Positions 56,122 through 64,000 of a DNA stretch of 64,000 nucleotides are shown in pieces. A program made the position numbers and the translations under genes. The stretch lies in assembly GCA_015501585.1 (NCBI GenBank), contig JADNRY010000073.1, positions 124,001 through 188,000 of the forward strand, written 5' to 3'. The stretch comes from Rhodocollybia butyracea (taxonomy: Eukaryota > Basidiomycota > Agaricomycetes > Agaricales > Omphalotaceae). Numbering within the stretch: position 1 is the first letter of the stretch; the number at the start of each line of letters is the position of its first letter. The notes under the pieces are model-generated. The model was not told the DNA's origin. It did no database searches and saw only the letters and a list, made by a program, of their open reading frames with translations.

Positions 56122-57073
56122 ATGCGTCCCAGCACTTGTCTTTGCCTTATACTTGGCCTAATCTCCATTGTCTACGCAATTCCCCACTCAGTAAGTTATA
56201 AATAGGGCAGAAGGGTGATAAAGGACTGACAGATTTACGGAAGGCTCCAGGCTCAATCGATGCTCGAGCTCCCAAGAGTAGCGCCAGGGGCTACATAGTA
56301 ACCTATTCTCCCAGCGGTCACGCCAAATCTTTAGAAGAGTGTAAAAAAATCGATGATGCTATTGTAGGGCTAATCAACGTAGCTCGGAAACAAATGAGAA
56401 TCAACGGCGAAATTACGAAAAGCCAGGTTAAATTCACAAATTATCCGGTCACTGCAGATGCAAAATTCTACTTCACTTTTACGGGACCTATGTGCGGAAA
56501 GGGTAAATGTTTAGCGAGGGGAATGGATTCTGAAAATCCTACGGAGAATGCGATGGTATTGGGACCAGGGGGTCAGAGACTCTACCAGAAGGGAACCCGT
56601 GGGTCGATAAATTATTCGACATTTTCAAAAACTAAGAGAATTCTCTTTCTATAGCCCCAGGCGAGTTTAAACCGGTTTACGTAATCACATACAGTCCGGG
56701 GGGGCCCGCGATCCCACTTGAAGAACTCCCACCGGTTGATAGATATGTTTTGGACTTGATACAAAGGGCTCGAGACAAGGTCGGTATCAAGGCAAAGGTC
56801 ACGTTTGAGGAGGCCCAGTTTACGAACTTTCCTCCGTCGATCACGGAAGGAGAGCTTTCTTTCACGTTTACTGGGCCTTTGTGTGGGAGGCAAGGTGGGG
56901 TATGCAAAGCTAAGGCAAAGGACCTGAGGGCCCCTACGCAAGACGCGATCGTGAAGGGTGCCCAGGGAAGTGTATTGTTCAAGTCGGGGACGCGTGAGTG
57001 ATTTTCTTACTCCGAGGACAAGCTGAGACTCAGTTCTTCCGTTATTATCTTTTCAACAGCACCAGATGCATAA
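56122..57073 (+). CDS. Two-domain secreted protein, copy C
   Basis: ATG 56122 encodes the signal peptide MRPSTCLCLILGLISIVYA. The first-intron acceptor used by the other copies is changed (acgg instead of gtag), but the next AG three bases on keeps the frame and costs one residue. Domain 1 has VTYSPSGHAKSLEECKKID, an extra cysteine in LEEC, TFTGPMCGKGKCLARGMDS and LYQKGT. Domain 2 has YVITYSPGGPAIPLEELPPV, FTFTGPLCGRQGGVCKAKAK and VLFKSGT. The tail exon stops early (PPDA, stop 57071-57073), removing the KS.AMVKQ tail of the other copies. It is the most divergent copy and its frame is open. Confidence 0.75.
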
Positions 57074-59562
57074 GTCGGCTGCGATAGTTAAGCAAGTTGA
57101 TTGAAATGTAGACCAATTTGTAAAGAGTTTGACGAACGAGATCGGACCTATTTGTGCATAACGAGGTGTTGTAATCGTGAGCATTATTGAGTAATGAGAC
57201 ATACAACGGGGACAAGAAGACGAAGGATATGAGGAGCCTCTGTTTCCGAGCAGTGCACTATCACGGTGGGACCTGACAGGGTCGTCGAAGACGAGAAAGA
57301 AAACCTATACGCAGAAATACTGGTGACTGCAACTCCACCCGCGTGTTTGACCCAGCCTAAAATGGATGTCCGACCGCGGGTGAATGTGATTATGAGGTTG
57401 GCTGCCTTGTTTTGGTCGAAGTGACGACCTATCTGCAAGTTAATATCTAAGTTCGGCCCGTCAGGGATTGGGAAACGGCCTAGAGCGGAAGTTGTAAGCG
57501 GTAGGAGAATAAATCTATGCTTCAATACCGAGGAGGGTGCGAACACCCAACCCAGAGCCAGGCTGATTACTAGATCTGGATCTGCAAACGAACCCATTCC
57601 CACCAAAGCTATCGTTCTCTCTTTTCTCCCCTTCCTCCCAGACTCGAATTTGCCATCAGGTTTCTCTTCGCCTCTGCGATATGACGGTGCCGATACGATC
57701 TTTGGAGATACAATGTAGAGGACGAAAGCAGCTGTAGAGAGATCCTGGAATTAAGCGCAAAGTGGAGGCCAAGTCGACTAAGAACGAAGCGGAAGGGACA
57801 ACTACCACATTCGGCAACAGTTTCGAAGGGATCCGGGTGGTTTTCGTAGAAACCCGTCTAACGTCGATGTCGTGAGTTTACATTCATTGCCCACCTTCTT
57901 CAATTCTCACCTTGGCACTTGTCGAAATATCGAACGAGGACGTGAAGCATCAAATCGCACTTTGCGCAGTCGGATCGAGACTGTGACAGTGCACTGTATA
58001 TGCATGAAGAGGGTCAAGATATTGATTTTCCATCTGCAAACGTATTTGCTGCTACAGTATAGGTAGAGAGGTCGAAGTGCGAAAGTGGCTCCTTAACAAC
58101 CCTTGCTACCTGTGGTTACAAACCTCCTTGCCCTCACAATGCTTGTTTTAACGTCTTCGTTCTGGAATTGGGCGTTGGAATAAGCATCACGAACATGCTC
58201 AAGAATAAATGGAATAGATTGTAGGCGCAATGGATGATAATACACATTATATAGCCTAGAAAATGCGAACATGAAGCTCAGCCTACACCAAAGGAATAGA
58301 AACGTACTGTCCGAAACCTGTGAAAAATCGTACAAAGCAAGCCTGCCTGCTACGATACTACGTCGTCCGCACTTCCACTCCACCACCACCAAACTTTTCC
58401 CAGAATCCACAGAGACAAAAACGCTCCAACAACATACATTGCTACCCGCCAGCTTTTGACACCGCCAGATGTTAATCCAAAGGCATGTGCGGCTCTCCGT
58501 GAAGTTTGGGTAAGGGAGTTGGCGAAAGAAGTAAATGTATTTCCTGTATCATCCAGAATGAGGTTTTGTCTTTCAACATCGTCGTGTATGTCCGTAGTTA
58601 CCTGTGCAAGTTAATTTCATTAATTAACGTCTGTGATACGGAAGATAGCATACTCCTCGTAATGTCCGTATTTTCGAGTGTAGTTCGTCCAGACGTTGGT
58701 CATTCTGCCGTTCGTACGTATCCTCTACTCGGTCTCGAGAAGTAGACATGGTGGTAACAAGTTGAAGATGGTAAGCGCTGAAAGCGTTGGCGTGATGTCA
58801 CGCGCCATCGTGACCTTACACCAACCTTGAGTTGTGTAGGTGCGTGTAGCAGCGTGTTGCGTGTTGCGTGTCAGGTGGGGGGCAAGGGCTAAAGTTAAGA
58901 TCCTCATGAGCCTGTGAATCTATCTTTTAACTCATCGTGACCATATGCATGCGGGGTCGAAGGAGTCTCGCACCTCTACTTCTGATAGTAAGTATTCCAT
59001 CTATCTTTCAGTTCCGTTTGCCTGCGTATTACTTCAAGATACAGTATTTTCCCTATTTATATTCCAGTCGCTATAGTCGATTATACGAGTGTACACCTGT
59101 ACCCGCCGGGGCTGGCGTGAGGGTAACTCTTAACTTACTTAGCTCACAGACAGTTAATTTGTTTATAACACCAGCCGATTACACGCTCGTACTGGGGATA
59201 CATTCTTACTTCTAGTTGATACGTATCTCATGCAACTCCAACACTGCCACTCAAATTTTGGGACCTTTTCCCCAAGACGCCAACGACTCATGGCCATAAT
59301 TAATCCTTTGGAACCTTCGGGTGGGCTCAGTGCTCACCTTGTCGTCCCTTTCCGACCGTTAACCTTGCAAGCCACGAGACGGTGACGCCGCCGTCCCAGT
59401 TTTTTAGGCCACCACCATCCCCTTTGTATCGTCCGCCTACTCCCTCTTCAAAGTTATCATCGACAAACTGGACTGAGGATTGAACGTTGAATGATTGAAT
59501 CACGATTCCTGTCTAGGAATCTTCTCAAGACTAAATGATTAGCATGACATAGACAAAGCCAA
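57074..59562. other. Intergenic stretch, no supported gene
   Basis: The first 200 bp resemble the 3' flanks of copies A and B. Later frames (58093-58410 minus, 58937-59215 plus and others) match no known family. A cgtgttgcgtgttgcgtgtc-like short repeat lies at about 58851-58872. Confidence 0.45.
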
Positions 59563-61821
59563 CTATTTGTGTGTAACAAAGCGAACATTATGCAAGACTG
59601 TTTGAGCAGTAACTTCAGGCAAGGCACGAAGATCTTCGATTTTGCTCAACAATAATGTCAAAGATTTTCGAACCGCCTCCTGCAGCTTGTTGGGATTAGC
59701 CAGATCCTCACCCAAGGCAGAGTAAGCCGTTTGCTTCAAGGGGAGGAATTCTGTGACAAAATCAAACAACCCATCGCCTAGAGCTGTGCAAGCTGATGAA
59801 AGCTTCACAAGATGAGCGTAAAGAAAGGAAGGATAATGCCAACCATCTGCCCGTTTTGATGTAGCACCTGACAGAAACAAGGCGTCGTAGGATTCCATGA
59901 AGGAGGCATCAGAGCATTGATCGGCAGGGCTCGGAAGGTTATGGCATAGAAACCATACACAAATCCACCAAATCGACTCAAGATCGTGGAAGCCGTTTTG
60001 GTGAAATTGCGGTTTGATGCCTTTTTTATAAAGAGATAGACTGAGGGCAAAGTCCATGTCCGTGTAATCTTGACTTGCAACCTCGACGGGGAGGAATGCT
60101 GGGGTTCCCTAGTAGTAGTAGTATTAGTGATATGTGCTTCAGCATACAAGGTGGGCGAATGGAGAACATACAGTTTTCGAATCATGTTGAGTATGGTGTT
60201 CCGAAATGATGATGGCGCATTCGAGGTCGATGATTACACCAATCCGTTCATAACCTCGTTCCACTAACAATATATTGCCTGCGCTTACGTCTCTATGAAG
60301 ATACCCAACATCATGCATTGCACCAACGCCTAGAGTGTATAGGTCATCAGTTAGGAGTATTCGACAAAAAAAGATCAGTACATACCAGTCAGTGCGCCTT
60401 GGACAGCCAACAACATGTCAGCATAGTTTGATATCAGTCACAGGGGTCCCAATCTCCTCGAAAACAATCCGGTAGTGACAGCGACATGGACTGCTTGGAT
60501 CTAGAATCGTACGGAATCCCGCTGGATTTCCAAGCTGAGGATCAAAGATCCCACCTGTACTAGGTCCAAGAAGTCCTCCCCTATGTATAATCTTTCGTTT
60601 CTTGGTCTCTCGGCGTCCACCATGAATTGGGTTGATACCATTCTTGTCCAAAGTAGAGGCCTGGACGACACAGGCAGTGACCACTGTGAGGAAATGTTTC
60701 AGACGCGGATCGCCCTTGAGCCTTGAGCGGAGGTCAGCCAGCGAGGTGTGCTCACGCCGACGATCCAGTTCTATCCAACAGTCCTTCAATACAAAGAAAT
60801 TATCACTGGGTGTACCTCCAGGACAAGGTAACCCGACAACTTTCCACACTCGGCTGGCACGACTATATACATAGTCAGCGCTGTGGTCGGTCAAGACGCA
60901 AACGGTCCTGAACGTCCTAGTCGACCCGTTTACATCCACCACATCGATCTCATAGACCGGTCTTCTCTCTGCATCCATGCAAACTAATCGCATAGTTATA
61001 TCGAATCCTAGATCTGCGTGCGGGGCAGAACCCAGAGCTAGAAAGACATGAACTAGCTCCTTCCAATTCTACCAATATCGTTAGATCGTGTATAGGATAA
61101 CTAAGGCAAAAGAGGCAAACAATATGGACGTCGAAGGGCGTGGAGCACACAAGGGTATCTCTGTCATGATACCAGAGGCGGGCACTTGTATCCTCGATTG
61201 TTAGACCAAAAGCAAAACGACGACGGGCGTCATTCCGCATGATATGGTGTAACGACCAGATTATTTTTTCAAAGTCCTAGTAGATGTCTGGGTCAAGAAT
61301 GGTACGAGAACATATGATTTAACGTACGTCAAGCTGCTCAGTCTCATTATCCTTCTTCTTTACCTCTAGTGCCCAGCAGATACTGAACCAATCGTCGGGA
61401 GATATTTCATCGCTGTTGTCAGTTGGGGCCACTCGACAGTGCCATACCCATCTGGACGCGATGTATTGCAACGTGAGGAAAGCGGGATAGAGTGGTCATT
61501 CATAGTAAGCTTCACGGTCCTCTGGCCGCTGCCACTCCGTGAAGCGTGGATATCGTTGTAGATTTTTGCGAGGTTTTTGAACGCTTTCAGTCCACGGGCC
61601 TTGTCTTGAGATGGGCGTAGGCGGCGTTTCCATCCTTTTCCATTGACGCGTTTATCATCCTGGAGCTTTTTGCAGACATGTTTCAAGTCAGGGACCACCG
61701 GAAGGAGCGATGTGAGCATTGACACTAAAGTGATCTCCGGTACGCTGTCCCCAGCATTTTGGAGTAGAGCTGTCCGCGAAATTGGGAGATGGTTCGCGCG
61801 GTACGAGGACATGACTGCAGT
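59563..61821 (-). pseudogene. FunK1-type protein kinase, frameshifted
   Basis: The order of pieces is that of fungal-specific FunK1 kinases: MSSYRANHLPISR, TMNDHSIPLSSRCNTSRPDG, DDWFSICWALEVKKKDNE, then (after an intron) IIWSLHHIMRNDARRRFAFG and TSARLWYHDRDTLVCSTPFD, NWKELVHVFLALGSAPHADL, KDCWIELDRRREHTSLADL, HFLTVV, the catalytic loop YLHRDVSAGNILL (D codon 60291-60289), VIIDLECA in place of DFG, GTPAFLPVEVAS, HDLESIWWICVWFL and the end HNVRFVTHK. Two frame changes are needed: near 61430, between RPDG and VAPTDNSDE, and near 60423, between PVTDIK and YADMLLAVQGALT, where bases are missing compared with a KNYADML-type sequence. Key catalytic residues persist, so inactivation is probably recent. 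It lies just downstream of the PP2C gene on the same strand. Confidence 0.78.
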
Positions 61822-61934
61822 AAAATGAGATAAAATTTGAAATCGTGTGCCACATGATCGAATGACATATCCGAGGCAAGCCTGCCCATGGGCGCGGTAG
61901 TCTAAGAAGCTCTTCATATTTCTACCTGCCTTAT

Positions 61935-63346
61935 TCATAGGAACTCGAATAAAATAGTCGTGTCATCCATCCACTTGTCCTGCATTTGCACAGTAACCAT
62001 GGCCGAAACTTTTTCTTTGTCCGCACCTCCCAAGGCGTTATGAAGAATGGCAAGTGCGCCATTATCACATCGAATACCCGGACAAGCGGAATCGCTTGAA
62101 CGCTGTGATGATGCAATATCCATCCATCTCTTGGGAAGAACATTGTCAACAGCTGTATTACCCCCTCTTCATCGTAAAGATCAGCTAAACCATCGGTGCA
62201 CATCAAGAGGCACATTCCCCGTTTTTCAGAATGGTCTGTTGAAGAACGAGCCCGCGGATCGAATCTCATTGACTTGAGATCGAGATGCCGAACGTCAGGT
62301 ACGTTGGAGATGTATGGCGGGGTATGGTTTCGGTAGATGAATGATTGTATGAAGCTCTTCTCATCCTTGGACCACAGAAGATTAAAGACACGATCTGTAT
62401 AGACTCTCGGAAGCTTGTAAATATGATCTCCGATAGCTGTACCACGGGAGATTAACTGGTGTCCAAGAAACAAGCCTAATCGAAGAGACATACCTCTGGT
62501 AACAGCGAGAGCTCCCAGTACGCGACCACGGACTAGAACTTCCGGTTCTCCTGGATGTTCGCGAAATATACGCTCCCTCTCGTGAATATCTCGACCACTA
62601 TGGCACGCGCTCAATGGGATTGGTTCCCATCCATCTTCTCCTTGTAATCCGAGGGCTAGCTTCTGTATTAGTCTTCTACACGATCCATGGAAGTGAAAGA
62701 TGCATACCGGCATAGCTATCTCCCAAGCTTGCAATCCAAAGATCTTCATTGCCAGGATTTGTCAAGGCAATAATTACAGTGGTGCCTTGCATGCAGCGTA
62801 GGATGGCGGAATGATTCTGTCCTCCCGTAGTGGTATTGTTGATGATGTTTTGTAGCTCTTCGTCGGAGAGGTTGGATAGTTTGTCTTCATGTGGCAATAT
62901 GGAAAGAGCATTGGCCGCGAGGGATTCATCGTAGATTCTGATGGTTTCCGACAATATTAACGACACGGACTCTGGCTTGATATCCGTACAAGCTTGGAGA
63001 CGACTTCGAATCATGTTTGGTAGGTGCTCAGCTGCATGGTCCACTGTCTCGTGTCCCAAATGTCCTAATTAGAGCCAAATCAATGCATTGAGTTGCAAGA
63101 CCAGCATTGTAATTACTCACCGTCGAAAATTGCGCGTAATTTCCACACAGATCCGTTTAGCAATGGGAACTCGTTGACGATATAACGATCCTGGTTCCAG
63201 TTCTCTGGAATTCCATTGGGCTGGAATGATACACAATCCGTGGTTCCTATTGTTCGAGCACCAGACAGACGAGCAATTTCAGAGGCAAGTTCTGATTCTG
63301 ATAATGGCGTATATGGCCATGGATCGTCTCCAAACCGCTCCAGAAT
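61935..63346 (-). pseudogene. PP2C-type protein phosphatase, 5' end removed by LTR element
   Basis: This is a metal-dependent Ser/Thr phosphatase. The remaining N-terminal part reads ILERFGDDPWPYTPLSESEL and CVSFQPNGIPENWNQDRY. An intron inside the metal-binding motif joins IFDG to HLGHETVDHAAEHLP (usually HGG). Later pieces are IIALTNPGNEDLWIASLGDS, ALGLQGEDGWEPIPLS, HPGEPEVLVRGRVLGALAVT, RAIGDHIYKLPRVYTDRVF, LLMCTDGLADLYD (metal-binding Asp) and the end KWMDDTTILFEFL with stop 61935-61937. Introns were joined at phase-consistent GT-AG sites. One junction near 62120 needs a 32-nt intron or a frameshift. The reading frame is open to 63346, exactly where an LTR begins, so the start codon is lost in this window. 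Confidence 0.78.
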
Positions 63347-63629
63347 TGTAACGAAGTAGTCTCTTGTTGAATCTGGCGCCCATCGGCACCTGACACGTTC
63401 CTTATCGTTTCACTTATCTTATCAGTTTACTCGCTCGTTGCTTACTCGCTTTCTTTCGTATAATATCCACTTATAGTAATAGTCTTTGACAAGGTATATA
63501 AGCTAGCTATCTACTGTAAGTACGATAGGTTCGACAGAATCAAACCCACACGTTACAACGGTTCTCTCGCACCTCTCTAAAATCCCCCACTTCGTGTGAT
63601 ACTACCGTGATTTGTCACCTATTGTTACA
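63347..63629 (+). repeat. 5' LTR of an LTR retrotransposon running off the window
   Basis: It starts TGTAACGAAG and ends CTATTGTTACA, related to the solo LTR at 54428-54722. The 5 bp before it are AGAAT; the matching right-hand copy lies beyond the window. The internal region starts TATTTTGAACCC. Confidence 0.8.
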
Positions 63630-63746
63630 TATTTTGAACCCTCTACAACAAACTACTCTATCTAAACACTCTGCTCATCGTCCTACACGGCAACCCCCTC
63701 GTCTGATCAACGCGGATTCCGACCCGGACACCAAAAACATTTCACC

Positions 63747-64000
63747 ATGACTAACAACTCGACAAACAATCTAAACCGCGACACTAGCCGCTACAACCTT
63801 CGGCGTGGCCCAGGTCAGTACCAAAATAAGGATCTTACCATCCTTCCCGTCAGCGATGACGAGCAGACTGCTAAACGCGGTCTGAACCCCCAAGTGGGAA
63901 TTGAATCTCCCTCTACCTCAGAGGTCGAAGATGAGGCTGCTGCCGTTTCCGGCAGTCAGCAACCGTTGGCTGAGGGCATTGCAAATGACCTCGCCGATGA
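63747..64000 (+). CDS. Gag-like N-terminus of the LTR element, partial
   Basis: ATG 63747 (MTNNSTNNLNRDTSRYNLRR) opens a frame that remains open to the end of the window (84 codons so far). It lies 117 bp after the LTR, where Gag begins. The composition is hydrophilic (QQPLAEGIANDLADD). It resembles gag leaders of Ty3/gypsy-like fungal elements only by position and style; no conserved domain is reached. Confidence 0.6.
   Translation, partial: MTNNSTNNLNRDTSRYNLRRGPGQYQNKDLTILPVSDDEQTAKRGLNPQVGIESPSTSEVEDEAAAVSGSQQPLAEGIANDLAD

Overview
The window is nuclear DNA of a filamentous basidiomycete, almost certainly an Agaricomycete. The genes are rich in short introns of about 45-60 nt. Several families are characteristic of mushroom-forming fungi: a FunK1-type kinase, a DUF6534-type membrane protein, a Tet/JBP-like 2OG-Fe(II) protein, F-box/LRR-like proteins and TRI5-type terpene synthases. 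Species cannot be fixed from sequence alone. Gene models below were joined by hand from GT-AG introns and family conservation, so exon edges are approximate unless stated.

Region by region. 1-20.3 kb is a transposon graveyard. It holds two palindromic MITE copies (310-683 and 11970-12342), a TAA-flanked MITE (706-1098), a decayed Ty3/gypsy gag (1867-3713), a TA-flanked TIR element (5023-5908), an AT-rich TIR element (6703-7338), a gag-only copia element with 134-bp LTRs and 5-bp target duplication (7642-9429), a broken Tet/JBP-like oxygenase gene (10660-12626), and a very young 5.87-kb gag-only LTR retrotransposon on the minus strand (14382-20247). The 1.2-kb LTRs of that last element carry arrays of hairpin-forming repeats. 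20.3-27.1 kb has one credible gene, a DUF6534-type membrane protein (23099-25219, minus), and a 629-bp solo LTR (26482-27110).

27.1-37.4 kb looks like a terpenoid biosynthetic cluster: an SDR oxidoreductase (27149-28191, minus), two tandem TRI5-type terpene synthases (30110-31396 and 33745-35032, plus) and an isopenicillin-N-synthase-like 2OG-Fe(II) oxygenase (35967-37326, minus). The synthase plus convergent oxygenase were duplicated as a block. In the first block the oxygenase body was deleted, leaving only its 3' end and its upstream flank (31950-32330). An F-box protein with a frameshift (39420-41060), a C2H2/RING protein (41973-43016) and a GMC alcohol-oxidase-like flavoenzyme (43307-46231) follow. 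Oxygenase, SDR and GMC enzyme could tailor the terpene product; that is inference from proximity.

51-57 kb holds three tandem copies of an unrecognised secreted protein built from two homologous exon-encoded domains. The first copy is dead (two +1 frameshifts), the second and third are open, and a solo LTR sits between the second and third. 59.5-63.3 kb has a FunK1-type protein kinase (frameshifted) followed upstream by a PP2C-type phosphatase. The 5' end of the phosphatase is cut off by an LTR retrotransposon (LTR 63347-63629) whose gag reading frame runs off the window at 64000.
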